A stretch of DNA of 64,000 bases from Epiperipatus broadwayi (GCA_028023455.1 JAQFVV010000180.1:2232001-2296000); one strand, 5' to 3'. Counted from the first letter of the stretch, positions 1-11,799 are shown. Notes: a model not told the origin generated them from the sequence alone. Made by a program: numbers and translations.

Positions 1-85
1 TTATATGTATGTGGTCACATGTATCAATTACACCAGATGGAGTGGATGATTGAAGAGAGCAGAAAATCTGGGTTAAAGTTCCCTC
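1..85 (-). repeat. Edge of a B2-type repeat (partial)
   Basis: The first bases read as the reverse complement of the repeat segment near 35,340-35,400: a stretch resembling 'catccactccat', then a spacer, then 'gaccacatacatg'. It is cut by the window edge, so its full extent cannot be seen. The related B2 element at 1,863-2,452 carries the same words. Confidence 0.5.
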
Positions 86-908
86 TAATTATATATATCA
101 TCAAACATTTATACTAAAAACCTTCAATGTTTCAACATAATTATATTTAGCTGAAAAACTTTTCAACCAAAGGATATGTGACGGGCAATTATTTTCTTAG
201 TGATCTAATTGTCAATCCTCAATACTTCTCAACATAATATTATTTTATTCATTTAAAATTATAACAATACATTTTTTAATCGATCTCTGCCCCCAGAATG
301 AATACATATTCAAACACACAAGTATAAATATAGTTTGTGCCTTTATGTATGAATATAATAAAAACCATCAATCATTAGATATTAAACATTCCAGTCACAT
401 TATTAAGGCATGAAGATTAACTTCACTGAATTATTTTAAATAATGCTTAATTAAGATTCACAATAATAGTACAATCTTCATTTTTAGACATCAATTTGTA
501 CAGGATTTCTCCATATACACACATTTATCCAACTGTTGTTTGGTATAATTTTCAATTTGGAAGTAATAATTATTTAAGTTTTTTTTTATCTTTTAAAACC
601 CTAAATTATTTTTTTATAATTTTCTGCTATCGAATATCATGCATTTTAAATGATATAGTTATTACATTTTTTTTTATACATATTCAGATTTAATGGTTTA
701 ACCAAGGCTAACTTTTAATTACTTTAAAATCAGAGAGAGAGGAGACTATATTTTTTCTTTTTGTTTAAAACTATATTATATAAATGTATATTGTAGCACT
801 AGTGAGCAGCACTACATATTTTGTAATACTTGTACGGAAAATATAATTAGTTTAAAGATTTAAAAGCGAAATTTTAAAGAAATAAAAGTACTGCGGAATC
901 AGTTATCA
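86..908. other. AT-rich intergenic DNA, no gene seen
   Basis: No coding signal, RNA gene or recognisable repeat. The short open frames have biased, low-complexity composition expected by chance in AT-rich DNA. Confidence 0.6.
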
Positions 909-1237
909 ATAAATGATTGGATTGTTACATTTTCATTTACCATTGTCAAACTCCCTCCACTCACAACTTTGACGCCATCCATTTTAGATAAACACAATAA
1001 TGATTATTACTAATCATTTTCTAAACTAGAGATTATCTCTAGCACAGATATAAACTTTAAACCTCAGTTAAAGATTAATATATCTGATTTTTATTTTATT
1101 TTACACACATACACACGGAGTTATTCACATTTCTCTTTCCTATGTGTAATATCTTTATAGATATAATAAACACCTCCATACTTCATCATTCTTTTTAAAT
1201 TCACATAAATAAAGATACAATAAAAGACAAATGGCAC

Positions 1238-1277
1238 CCAAGATGCATTTCGTGCTGAACCAGCACTCACCAGTTGG
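1238..1277 (-). ncRNA. Hammerhead ribozyme, family B, one core change
   Basis: On the minus strand: stem I CCAA/TTGG, then CTGGTGA (expected CTGANGA, so the conserved A6 is G), stem II GTGCTG/CAGCAC with loop GTT, GAA, self-complementary ATGCAT as stem III, then C at the cleavage position. The architecture is complete but the A6 change should cripple cleavage. Confidence 0.65.
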
Positions 1278-1303
1278 CCCAGGTCACTATCTCTCATATA
1301 TAT

Positions 1304-1346
1304 CATGCTGAGCTGGTTCAGCACGAAATGCATCTTGGGGGGTCAT
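1304..1346 (+). ncRNA. Hammerhead ribozyme, family B, 5' half lost
   Basis: The 3' half is intact (CAGCAC, GAA, ATGCAT, C, TTGG), but the CTGANGA box and the 5' strand of stem II are rearranged to CTGAGCTGG. The motif sits at the centre of the palindrome, so the damage probably arose at the strand-switch junction. Confidence 0.55.
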
Positions 1347-1706
1347 TTGTCTTTTATTGTATCTTTATGTAAATTTAAAAAGAATGGGAAAGTATGGAGA
1401 TGTTTATTATATCTATAAAGATATTACACATGGGAAAGAGAAATGTGAATAACTCCGTGTGAGTGCAAAATAAAAAAAAAATCAGATATATTAATCTTTA
1501 ACTGAGGTTTAAAGTTTATATCTGTGCTAGAGATAATCTCTAGTTTCGAAAACGATTAGTAATACTCATTATTGTATTTATCTGAAATGGATGGGTCAAA
1601 GTTGTGAGTGGAGGAAGTTTGACAATGGTAAATGAAAATGTAACAATTTACTGTAGATAAATACTCTTCATATAATAAAGATATATATGAGAGAGAGTGA
1701 TCTGAG

Positions 1707-1746
1707 CCAACTCATGAGTGCTGGTTCAGCATGAAATGCATCTTGG
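1707..1746 (+). ncRNA. Hammerhead ribozyme, family B, one core change
   Basis: CCAA/TTGG stem I, CTCATGA (the core G5 is C), stem II GTGCTG/CAGCAT with one wobble, GAA, ATGCAT, C. It lies 408 bp downstream of the preceding plus-strand motif, which defines the tandem unit. Confidence 0.65.
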
Positions 1747-2007
1747 GAGTCATTTGTCTTTTATTGTATCTTTATTTATATAAATTTAAAAAAAAATGGG
1801 GAAGTATGGAGGCGTTTATTATATCTATAAATGATTGGAATACATTTTGTTAAAAGAGATAAGAGTTGAAATACCAGGCGCTCTTAAATCTGGAACCTAA
1901 TTGTAAATATGGGGGATTTGAACTCAGACTTTCAAACACTTCATTATCCACACTATCTCATACCACTATACACATGATCACACACATGCAGAAAAGATAA
2001 ATAATCA

Positions 2008-2049
2008 CCAATATAGGTATTTCATGCTAAACCAGCACCCATCAATTGG
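2008..2049 (-). ncRNA. Hammerhead relic, B2 type
   Basis: Minus strand: CCAA, TTGATGG (two changes from CTGANGA), stem II GTGCTG/TAGCAT with loop GTT, GAA, stem III ATA-CC-TAT, A at the cleavage site, TTGG. Stem III differs from ATGCAT of family B yet remains pairable, suggesting past selection on structure. Confidence 0.5.
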
Positions 2050-2317
2050 TTCAACCTACTCCAACCTCCAACTCTTCAGCCATCCATACCAGTCAAAATC
2101 TGATGGTAGAATTCCCAAATCACATGCAGATGCCAATATTGTTGTCATACCCATATTGAACTCAAGTCACTCTGATCCCGCACTTATAGAACAGTATCCA
2201 TTTAAATACATAGAGTAAATACATTACACACATTAAAGAGCAAGGATTTGCTATCTTAATATAAACTGAGCACTGATTATATATATGTATGGCAGATGGT
2301 AATCTGGACTAAATAAG

Positions 2318-2350
2318 GAGTACTGGTTTAGCACGAAATATGCATATTGG
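2318..2350 (+). ncRNA. Hammerhead relic, B2 type, 5' part decayed
   Basis: Retains GTACTG-GTT-TAGCAC, GAA, an ATATGCAT stem III, A and TTGG. The CTGANGA box is no longer recognisable. Confidence 0.4.
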
Positions 2351-2465
2351 TGATTATTTATTTTTTCTGCATGTGTGTGGTAATATGTATCAGTGGTATG
2401 AGATAGAGTGGATAGTGAAGTGCTTGAAAGTTTGAGTTCAAATCCCCTGTATTTAAAAGAGATAA

Positions 2466-5400
2466 ATAAAAGTTTTAAGAAATAGAAATATAATTTTAAA
2501 AAAGTTTTAGAAAAGAGAAGCATAATTTAAAAAGTTTGAATAGTTTTTTTAAAATGCAGATCACCAAAAGGCAAAGGGCTGTGTCATATTGTTATAATAA
2601 AGTTTTTCTAATTAAAGAAGGAGTAGGGGGGGGGGGACTTAACTAAGTAAAAGGTTAAAAATAGAGTTCTCTCCTTTTCACAAACTTAAGGGGGAAAATG
2701 TGTGTATGTAAAAATGAAAATAGAATTAAAATGTGAAATGAAAGTGTATAAAACTTAAATTCACTTAAAGATTGCTCAGCCAATAAACAGAAGAAATGGA
2801 ATAATAACTATAAATTGCAGTAAATGGAAACTATGGAAAATAATTCATGATGACATCCAAAGGTCAGATTAATCTACACAAGTATGCAGATGAAAACATA
2901 ATGGGAATTTAATTAATAAAATGTATAAATTAATTAAACTAGATAGGAGTGATAAGTAGAGAGACAATAAAGAGGAGTCATATAAAAGGACTAAAAATCC
3001 ATTCATCATTTTTCTTGACTCTTGATTCATGATTATTCTTTATTCTTAATGGATATTAATCATCAACATTAAAACTATTATAACCATATAGTGCCAGCAT
3101 ATTCATATTGCTATCATGGAAGAGAAGACTGGAAAAGTCATTAGTGTCACCAGAATGTGATTAGGTGTCTTCAAATTTATGGAAGAATTATCTAATACCA
3201 TGCAGGACTAGACAGTCCCTAGAGTATATGGCTAGTAACCAGTTCCAGTCCTCCAGAACATCAGAAATATTCCATCTAGAAGTCATGCCCAGATAATAAT
3301 CTGAATAGTCAAGAATGTCTATCTCAGAAATGCAGAAAGTCAGCCAGGAGTTAAAACCATTAGTGAAGTTCAAAAATCCAACCAGTTGGTGACCAATACA
3401 ATAAAGAAAGAGAGGAGTCAAATTCCCAGAAGTATAAACTGCAAAAATCCTAAGTAATTATGAATTTCCTCATGAAATGTCTGTGTTCAAATAAAAGACT
3501 TTGTTAGACTTTGATAGCCATAGCAATCTTTAAGTGCCTCCCATTATTATCATATAAAATAACCCCTAGTATGTACATGCATATTTAATCTTATCATAAT
3601 ATATTTTAATTAATATATGCAAAGCTTTCCTTTGAGTAATGAATTTATATTTCAAGGTGTGTGTACATATGCAAATCTATAATGTTTAATTGTAATATTC
3701 TTCATTATCATGTATTTTATTAAAAGTGTGCTTAAACTACTTTATAATTTTCCTAATTGTAATATTCTTCAATATCATGTTTGTTTGCTAGTTATTGTTT
3801 GGTCGGTTCTCTTTAATAATTATGCCACTAATAGACAGTCTTTAGTTAAGTATAAGTACTAAGCAATCTATTATAATTTGTCTTCCTACAAATAAATAGA
3901 AGATCTAGTTAGGAATTAATCAAATACTAAATTGTTTACCTGTCATCCAGGCATGCTAATTATAACTTATGATTATCTGGCATCTGAGGTTTTACCTTGA
4001 AACATATACAAATGCTTTGGATGGCAGGGGTTTGAATTTAGCAGCCAAGAAGTTCTATAGCCTGTAAATATGGCTGCAGGTTATACCCTGTATAACTTTG
4101 GTCTGGGTATAGGTGCTGTTGGTCATATCCACCTTCTGTATTTGACTTCTCCACTTGAAGGGGCAGTGTGCTGTGATAATAAAAATGCAGCTAGAGAGAT
4201 TGAGATTTAATAATATTTTTTTAATTTTATTTATATAATTAGAATGATCCACTCCCACTCAGCTCAATATATATATATGTATTGTAATGGTATATGTGAG
4301 AAAGATTTCTCTTTTTCAATATGCCCACAAATTGAGGCATAAATTACTGTAACACTGTGTAAGCTGACTCCTTAAATTACCATCATGATATGTGAGAAGG
4401 AAAGACAGGAAACACCTACTCAATATGTCCACTAAGTTCAGTGGTAAACTATATAATGTAGACATAAGAAATGTTAAAATAATGTGACTCAGGGGACTGA
4501 AGAATATATTCTGAAATTAAAGGGACATTTTATTAATATCCAAAATATGTTTAAAGTAATCACGTCCTTTAATCTCAAGAATAAATATATTGCACTGACT
4601 TTATAAGTATGATACTTGACCAAAATTAATTATGGTGATATGTAAATAAATAAATCGAGATACAAAACTAAATTTAATAAAAATCATTAATTTTTTTATT
4701 TACATTAAAGTTAAAATCCAAGTTTACAAGTAATAACTTTATTATTAGGAAATTCATCAATTATTTACATTTTTGCTATTATACTTTACATAAAAGGAAA
4801 TAAAATAAATACCATGCTGAATTTGCATAAATTTCTGTTGTACATCTGGAAAGAGAAAACAAAACAAGGAATATTATTAATACATTAAATATTGCATTAA
4901 GGAGATTACCATGACATACATGTTTCTTGGATATTTGATTAAATACTAATATCTATGACAACCATATCTAATTATTTATATAACAATACATTTATGGTGT
5001 CCTATCAAAAGATGAATCAAATTAATCTATAGTTATTTCTTTACAAACTATGACTCAAAATAAATATCTCAAAATATATGTATATTTTAAACTAGATAAA
5101 GATGAACTCATTGTATATATCTCAACATAAAGTAAAATACTAATGAATCTATCCTTAAATAAATATATGCCAACCAGACCTAAAATTAAAATATGATACA
5201 GATACAAACTCCACTGATGCAGCATCAAATCAAAGCCAAGGTATCCCAGAAACAACTCAAATATTTAAATAAACCTTTGATCTAGTTATATTTAAAGAAC
5301 ATAAAATACAAAATATGCAAATATCTATATAATTCACTCATTCAATACACAATAGCTTTTTGTGTGTATGCACATACATATTTAAGTTTTTAAAAAATTA

Positions 5401-5828
5401 ATTTAATTTACCTGGTATGTACAATTTTCTTTGGGAATTCTAAAATAAAAAAAAATAGCATAGCAATAGCAAATAAAAAATATTAGTTAAGTTTTTATTA
5501 AAAGAAATTTAATTGAAAATCCAATATTTAAAATCTTTGCAAATAACTTTTTATTATTATGATTCTTTCAAAGCTGATAGGGAATTCATAAAAGGTATTT
5601 AAATGCAGCTAAATTCAAATAAGACAATTTTTTAAACCTTACACGAATAGTCTATTGTTCTTGTTTTATTTGAATGGTAACTGAACAGTTCTTGGAATAT
5701 TCATGTTTGATCATCTCTTATAGGTGTAAACAATTATTCCCTGAAGATTTTTTCTAAAAAGATCTTATTATTCTGATAGGTAGAATGATTTTATTTTTTA
5801 AAAATTTTTTTTTATATATAATCATTGT
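2466..5828. other. AT-rich intergenic DNA, no gene seen
   Basis: About 3.4 kb with no supported gene. It contains a short poly-G run near 2,627-2,637, AT dinucleotide runs (4,267-4,280) and short incidental open frames with no recognisable domain. Confidence 0.55.
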
Positions 5829-5833
5829 CAAGA

Positions 5834-6222
5834 TGTGCTATGTTCTGACTCCATATAATAATTTGCAATCAGGTCTATAGGAGTAGGAGTAACATAACAT
5901 ATATAGATATCTTGAAAATAACCAACACACTCTCAGAGCATGGAAAGCTTAAAATTATTATTAGTCCATAATAATTAATGCACTCTGTGTGATAATATGT
6001 AAAAAACAAAACTTCCATTTTAGTACATTCACTATTTATTGCCAAGTCACCATCTAGATTGTAAACATTTGGATTAAGTGAGCATCATCACTTATTGGTC
6101 TATTTAAATTATTGGCTAATGTACTATCTAATAATATGTGTATTGGTTCTTGGTGCTAATTGCTCAATAGCTGGATCCTGTTAATTTTTAATGAGTGCAG
6201 ACATTTTTTCACGTACATTGCA
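5834..6222 (-). repeat. Gypsy copy 1, 3' LTR
   Basis: About 389 bp, aligning along its length with 10,217-10,622 (shared words include 'tattggttcttggtg' and 'caatcaggtctatag'). It differs by scattered substitutions, so insertion was not recent. Confidence 0.9.
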
Positions 6223-6240
6223 CTACCTCCTCCCTTAAAT
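6223..6240 (-). promoter_or_regulatory. Polypurine tract of Gypsy copy 1
   Basis: On the minus strand the bases just upstream of the 3' LTR read AAGGGAGGAGGTAG, a purine tract in the position expected for plus-strand DNA priming. Confidence 0.65.
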
Positions 6241-7320
6241 ATGCCAGCAGGTGACAATGTTAGCAACTTCTATTTTCTTCTTGAAAATCAGTATTATTTG
6301 GGGCTGTAGTGTAACAGGTTCATCTGGAACTTCTGCAGCTTCATTATGTTTTCTTGTATGATATTCTGTGCAGTGTTCACCAGGTGTCTTATTGGTTCCA
6401 GATAGTTTTTCATCATAGTCTATGTTTACTTCCACCCAATTTTTCAAAATGAGGTTTATATGCTAATCGTAGCATGCTCCTGTTATTGCTTGCACTTTGA
6501 CTATTTGGTTTAAAATAACTTTAGTTATTTGATCTTCTACTCATATCTTACATACACTGTCATGTATCCATACATCTTCTCCAACAGTGAAGATATTTTT
6601 TCCCAATTTCATTTTTTTTTGGTCCGGTATAAGAATGGACAGTTTGTTGCATAACTTTCTGCCCATCAATATTTCTGCAGGTGATTTTTCTGTAGATGTG
6701 GAAGATATAATGTGTTGATATAGCATTACCATGTTTAATGCTTCAGCTATGTCTGTATAGTTTAGTTTATTTAATATCAATTTTAATTGCTGCACTGCTT
6801 TTTCAGTTATCCTGTTGGATTTTGGGTGATATGGAGGAGCACAAATGTTTAACTCCCCATTTATCTAAGAATAATTTAAATTCTTCAGAAATAAAACCAG
6901 TTCCATTATCCGAGATCAAGACTTCCAGCAAACCATGGCATGAAAATATTTCATGTAGTATGTGGATGTTTTCTGCTGCACTAGTATTTCTCGCTAATTT
7001 ATATTTGGTCCACCTGGAGCCAGCATCTATTAGTACAAAAACAATTTTCCATTTATTGACCTGCATGGTCTGTGTGCACATGGCTCCACAGTCCGTTAGT
7101 TTTAAGTCATGTAAAAAAATTTTTAGGTGCTTTGTGCTGTAGATTGTGAGGGAATGCATTTTCTATATATGTTTATATATCTGCCCCTGTATCCAGCCAA
7201 TATATGTAACTGCAGGCTATATATCTGCCCCCATATCCAGCCAATATATGTAACTGCAGGTTATATGTCTGCCCCCATATTCAGCCAATATATGTAACTG
7301 CAGACTAAAGCTTTTGCTCT
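6235..7320 (-). pseudogene. Gypsy copy 1 integrase (broken)
   Basis: Integrase core in two frames. Minus-strand 7,159-6,803 holds the first two catalytic aspartates, in a 'LIDAGSRW' context and a 'SDNGTGF' context. The third acidic residue lies just downstream (about 6,800-6,830) in a 'RITEKAVQ' context after a frameshift. Residues 6,795-6,541 continue with the post-core region ending in the 'GEDVWIHD' segment typical of the DNA-binding tail; 6,447-6,235 is the variable C-terminus. The upstream zinc-binding/'YWP'-like part is disrupted by a 44-bp triplication (7,173-7,306). Not functional. Confidence 0.85.
7173..7306 (-). repeat. Three tandem 44-bp copies inside integrase
   Basis: The block beginning 'ctgcccc' recurs at 7,181, 7,225 and 7,269, each followed by an 'agccaatatatgtaactgcag' stretch. 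The 44-bp period is not a multiple of three, so each copy shifts the frame: a post-insertion local amplification. Confidence 0.85.
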
Positions 7321-7579
7321 AACTATACCTGGATGCCTTTAATACAGTATTTCCCTAGTTTTAGGGTGACCTACTGGTGGTACTAATACTTTGTCACCCA
7401 ATATAAAACAGCCCTTTGATATTGATAGGTGTTGATACACACTCCATAAAGATTTATTTAAATAGTGATAATATTTGCTGGGCCATCTCTCTTTCTCTGA
7501 TCTAGTGAATTAGCATCTGGTATTCCATTGTCTCTTGCTTTCACCAAGCAACAGTTCCACTATTTATCATTTTAGTCTT

Positions 7580-8131
7580 TCAATGGTCTAAATAACATAT
7601 TTCTACTTCATTTTCAGCTTTTTCTATTGAATCCATTATGTGAGATAGCATGTCTGTATATTTTATTTGGCTACCCTTCAGATAGATTAAGTCATAATCA
7701 TATGCTGATAAAAAATTGTACCAGAAAATCATATGAGAACTTAATTGATCAGGAGTGGTGTTTTTATTGGAAAAAATTATCAATAATGGATGATGGTCAG
7801 TTATTATTTTAAAAGAACAGCCGTAAATGTATTGGTGGAATTTCCGAACTGCTGCTACTATAACTAATGCCTCTTTGTCCAGTTGGCTGTAGTTTCTTTC
7901 ACCTTTGTTAACATTCTATACATAAAAGCTATAGGGCATTTCCCCAATCTGTGGATGACTAAGCACTACTCCAATTCCATAATCAGATGCATCAATTGTT
8001 AATATCACTTCTAGGTTATTGTTATAATTGAACCAGTAAATGAGTTGTCGTAAGCAACACCTTGGTTTTTTAAAAAGTGCCCTATTGTGTTTCTGTCCAT
8101 TTCCATCACTGATTTTTCCAAAGTAAATCAT
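7580..8131 (-). pseudogene. Gypsy copy 1 RNase H domain (broken)
   Basis: Minus-strand frames 8,131-7,916 and 7,783-7,580 show the RNase H region of a Gypsy polyprotein: a 'LTIDASDYGIGVVLSH' segment with the first catalytic aspartate, then the 'PDQLSSHMIFWYN..DYDLIYLKG' segment that follows the TDH loop in these proteins. The two parts are out of frame with each other. Confidence 0.85.
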
Positions 8132-8900
8132 ATAAAGGAGTGGCTATATGTGCTTTTCCTTTTAGAAACTTTTCAAAAAAATTAATCAGTCCCAAGAAAG
8201 CCAGAAGTTCTTTAACATTATTTGGAGTTTGAGCATTCATAATTGCTTTAATTTTTTCTGGGTCAGGTCCAATTCCAGTGCTTGAAATAATATGGCTTAA
8301 AATTTTAATTTCTATCATATTGCAAATACATTTTTTCTGATTAAGTTTTGCTCCAAATGTTTGTAACCTTTCACATACCTTTTTTAATTTTCTATGCAGC
8401 ACTTGCTCAGAATCTGCTGTTATGAGGATATCATCAAAAAGGTGTTATTTCCTCCAATCCTTCTAATAATGTGTTGATTTTCACTTGGAATACCTTTGGG
8501 TGATTGTTATGCCAAAAGGCAAATGATTGTATTTAAACAACTTTATGCATTGTTATAGTTAAAAGTGCAGCTGTTTCTTCTGACACCAATACTAGATGAA
8601 AAGTGGCATTCAAATCCAGCTTTGCAAAATATCTTGCTCTATCAAGTCCAGCTAATATCTCTGTAACATTTGTTACAAGATAGGACTTTTAGTTATGCAT
8701 TTATTTACAGTTACTCTGTAGTCCCCTCTAGTCTGCTTCATTATTACCACTATAGGTGTAGTACAGTCTGCATCTTCAATGGACATCAGTACCCCCTTCT
8801 TTACTAATACATCTAATGCCTCTTCAATCCATAATCTTTATGCAAAAGGTATTTTTCTTGGTTTGAAATAGATGGGTTTTGCACCTTTGCAAGGCTCAAT
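8106..8900 (-). pseudogene. Gypsy copy 1 reverse transcriptase (broken)
   Basis: The minus strand reads, through several stops, the ordered RT motifs: 'KPIYFKPRKIPF', 'EEALDVLVKKGVL', 'DYRVTVN', 'HLPFGI', the catalytic 'FDDIL' and the thumb/connection 'AKLNQKKC' and 'VKELLAFLGLINFF'. The last 98 codons (8,402-8,106) remain open. Loss of frame upstream of the catalytic motif makes it dead. Confidence 0.88.
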
Positions 8901-8959
8901 TCCAACAGGCTTAGTATTGATTTTATCTTGCTCATCTGTGAACAGTTTAGAAAAATTTG

Positions 8960-9300
8960 CCTTTATCCGGTTTTCTATATCAATTTTATTTACCATGCAT
9001 ATTTTTATGCCTAAAGATGTAAACCATTCTCTGCCTATTATAAGCTCTATATTTCCTTTAACTATATATAGGTTTAGTTTTTTCAGCAGCTATTTATAAC
9101 TACACAATACTTTTACTACCCCAACAATATCGGTGGGATTTCCATTTGGATCTTTTGCTTTTAGATCTGTTTTGTTTATTCTTGGTTGGTCTTTAATTTT
9201 TCTTTTTAACTCAGACCAGTCCTTCTGCAATATTATAGATATACCAGCACTGATATCTCTTTCCTGTTCTATGACATTATCATATTTTAACCACCAACAT
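8960..9300 (-). pseudogene. Gypsy copy 1 aspartic protease (broken)
   Basis: Minus-strand fragments show 'SAGISIILQKDWSELK' where an active protease would have a D-S/T-G-A core, followed by 'IELIIGREWFTSLGI', the conserved C-terminal part of retropepsins. The catalytic triad is mutated. Confidence 0.65.
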
Positions 9301-9350
9301 TATTTGCTATTCATTTTTTGTCTCTGCTTTATTTATTTCCATTAATTTTT

Positions 9351-9611
9351 CTAGTTTTGAAATTTTTTCCCATCAGCTTTTTTAGCAAATTTTGATACAC
9401 ACTTAGCATGGTAGATTTTCACTAGGTGGCCAGTTTTTCCATGGTTGTGACAATTAGCACTTTTCCATCTGCATTCATGTGAAAAATGTCCAACTTTTCT
9501 GCAGTAGTAACATTCACTTTTTCTCATTTGGTAAGCCTTCTGTCTTGCTTGTCTTGTTGATTGTTGTTTGTTTGGTACTATCCATATTTGCCTGTTGGAA
9601 TTCTTTAGCAT
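9351..9611 (-). pseudogene. Gypsy copy 1 gag nucleocapsid zinc knuckles
   Basis: An 86-codon frame with one intact CCHC knuckle (C-Y-Y-C, G-H, E-C spacing C-x2-C-x4-H-x4-C) and a second damaged one (C-H-N-H-G-K-T-G-H, first pair altered), flanked by basic residues. This is the RNA-binding end of gag. Further gag sequence up to about 10,150 is scrambled by stops. Confidence 0.85.
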
Positions 9612-10196
9612 TACTTACAACAAACTCATAGGTTGTTTTTCTTTTTATAGTCTCAGAATATGTTAGGTCTGAGATAACTGCTGATGGAGCCTGTCATTGT
9701 TCACACCCCATAAGAGCTGTTCTGAGAATACTTCTTCTAAGTACTCTCCATACATACAATCTCTTGCCAAGTCTCTCAAGACAATGTCAAAATCCCTGCA
9801 ATCCCCCCCCCCATCACTTGCCGTCTATTCTGCAAATGGAGGCAAGATATGTGTTTAGGTGGCTCTGGGCTAAATGGTTATTAAGTTGTTTAAGTAATTC
9901 ACTATAAGGCAGACTCTCAGGATCTTCAGATTCACATAATCAGTTTGCAAACTCAATTATTCTTGATCCTTCAAAAAGAAGTAATATGGCAATTTTTGTT
10001 ACATCATCCTTAATTTTATTAACTATAAAATATTTCTCTATATGTTTTGTATATAAAGGTCATTCAGAGAGGTTTTTTACTTTGAATACACTTATTCCTA
10101 CTGTGCTGTACCCGCATTCCTTACTATGACTTATCTAGTCTGTTTTTTTATTGCTTATTTGTGTTCTGATAATAACTACTGTTTGGAAGTTATGTC

Positions 10197-10216
10197 TATT
10201 CGGTCGACTGTGCCAA
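10197..10216 (-). promoter_or_regulatory. Candidate primer-binding site of Gypsy copy 1
   Basis: Immediately internal to the 5' LTR the minus strand reads TTGGCACAGTCGACCG; a TGG start is expected for pairing with a tRNA CCA end. The tRNA species is not identifiable by eye. Confidence 0.45.
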
Positions 10217-10622
10217 TTTGCTATGTTCTAACTCCATACAATAATTTGCAATCAGGCCTATAGAAGTATGAGTAGTGTAAGATATATAGATATCTTGAAA
10301 ATAACCAACAGACTTTCAGAGCACAGAAAGGTTAATGTTATTATTAGTCCATAATTTTAATGCATTCTGCATGATGATATATAAAAAACAAAACTTCTAT
10401 TTTAGTACAATTCCCTATTTATTGGCAGATACCCATCCAAAATGTCAACATTTGGATTGAGTGAACATCATCACCTATTGGTCTATTTAAGTCATTGGCT
10501 AATATACTGTCTAATAATATGTGTATTGGTTCTTGGTGATAAATACTCAATCTGATCTAAGATAAGTTATCTGGTTCCTGTTAATTTTTATGGAGTGTAA
10601 GAATTCTTTCACATACATTGCA
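10217..10622 (-). repeat. Gypsy copy 1, 5' LTR
   Basis: About 406 bp, matching 5,834-6,222. It differs by substitutions and an extra segment near 10,550-10,575 ('tgatctaagataagttat'). Confidence 0.9.
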
Positions 10623-10625
10623 AGA

Positions 10626-11799
10626 TGATGATTATTTTTACCAAATATAAATAGAATCTAAGTGGATATTGACAGTATTTCAAGAAAAGGTCAAGCAATA
10701 ATTCCTCTGATTCTATTGGTTTCTAGCCAGACCGTTTTCAAAGTTCAGCCATTCAATAAATTTGAATTTTTGGACTAACAAGATGTCCAAATCTTCCGAA
10801 GATTATTTTAGAAGTAAAATTTTATTTTAGATAGTGAAACTCTTTTAAAATACCTGTACTTACATCAGGATTGTTATGACATTTTTAGAATATCTTGCAT
10901 GCAGTAAGGTACGTTATTATCTTCATATATGTAGACAAAGTCACACACACACTGCTTAACAATTTAGAGTTACCAAACATTAAATAAATATTTATTTTGA
11001 TATATTTTAAATAATTTTTATGTAAAATTTATCACAATTGATTAGAGTAAAAATAATTCCTATTTATCACAGATATATTTATTAATCTACATACAGATGT
11101 AAATAAACAACACCCAAATAACTATTATGGGCATTTTAATTTATGATCATGATTCTCTTGATATTTTATTATTTATTTGTACTTAAATGTATATTATCTA
11201 AAACGATTTTATTGAATTTCTAAATAAATGTGAAAGCTTCAAAACAACAGGAGCCCTAGCGGAAATTCCAATAGACACATTATAATTTTTTTTAATAACA
11301 TAAGGTCTCATATAAGGATTCTACAATAATATATATAATAATAATCAAAAAAAACTATTATATAAAATAGAAAACTATATACATAATAAGTACATGTGAT
11401 CCATAAAAAGTATTCCTAGGAATTTTAATCTATCAATATTTCTACGATTGTCTTTAGAAATATATATGTAAAAAAGCATTTGATAATTATTTTAGAGAGA
11501 TTTATAGTTGCAAAAGATATAAATACCGTTGCTTTATATTTTTGAGTCTACAAAAATTTATAACTATATAAATTGCTTTGCTAGCCTAATTTTTCTTTTT
11601 ATTTTGACTAATATCATAGCTTCCAGTTAGCTAGGATTAAATCAGGTTAACTTTCATATTTTACTGCAGACATTTCTGTAGGTCATATTTATATATAGCA
11701 TCCATGATGAAAATTTGATTTTATTTCATTTCATAAATTGCTGGACTTACAGATTTTTCCATGATATTCCTCAGGAAATTCAAAGCTCTATTTTTCCAT
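10626..11799. other. AT-rich intergenic DNA, no gene seen
   Basis: Nothing recognisable apart from AT-rich low-complexity stretches. Confidence 0.55.

Larger units (their letters stand above)
922..1826. mobile_element. Hammerhead repeat family B, inverted composite insertion
   Basis: A 905-bp insertion flanked by a 13-bp direct repeat (ATAAATGATTGGA at 909-921 and 1827-1839), read as a target-site duplication. Inside, a minus-strand unit (about 922-1,300) faces plus-strand sequence (about 1,304-1,826), giving a palindrome with arms over 300 bp centred near 1,290. The plus side is a head-to-tail partial dimer: the 'GAAATGCATC' ribozyme segment recurs at 1,325 and 1,733, a period of 408 bp. 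No protein is encoded. Hammerhead motifs lie at 1,238-1,277 (minus), 1,304-1,346 (plus, broken) and 1,707-1,746 (plus). The best explanation is a retrozyme-like element inserted by target-primed reverse transcription with inversion; a foldback DNA transposon is less likely because of the tandem unit and the ribozyme. Confidence 0.75.
1863..2452. mobile_element. Diverged hammerhead repeat (B2), inverted pair with TSD
   Basis: A 590-bp insertion flanked by a 13-bp direct repeat (TTAAAAGAGATAA at 1850-1862 and 2453-2465). Its ends are inverted copies (a 'gggggatttgaactcagactttcaa'-type left end and the complementary right end), as are its inner segments around 2,001-2,030 and 2,320-2,360. It begins 23 bp beyond the family B insertion. 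Each arm carries a worn family-B-like hammerhead motif. No protein is encoded; the open frames across it are incidental. Confidence 0.65.
5834..10622 (-). mobile_element. Decayed Gypsy LTR retrotransposon (copy 1)
   Basis: Nearly full-length Gypsy/Ty3-type element on the minus strand. Two similar LTRs (10,217-10,622 as 5', 5,834-6,222 as 3') enclose, in transcription order, gag nucleocapsid zinc knuckles, protease, reverse transcriptase, RNase H and integrase. This gag-PR-RT-RH-IN order defines Gypsy. A candidate 5-bp target duplication CAAGA sits at 5,829-5,833 and 10,621-10,625; the two bases CA are ambiguous between LTR end and duplication. Many stops and frameshifts make it inactive. The wording of RT and integrase resembles the K02A2.6-like pol proteins common in invertebrates. 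Confidence 0.9.
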
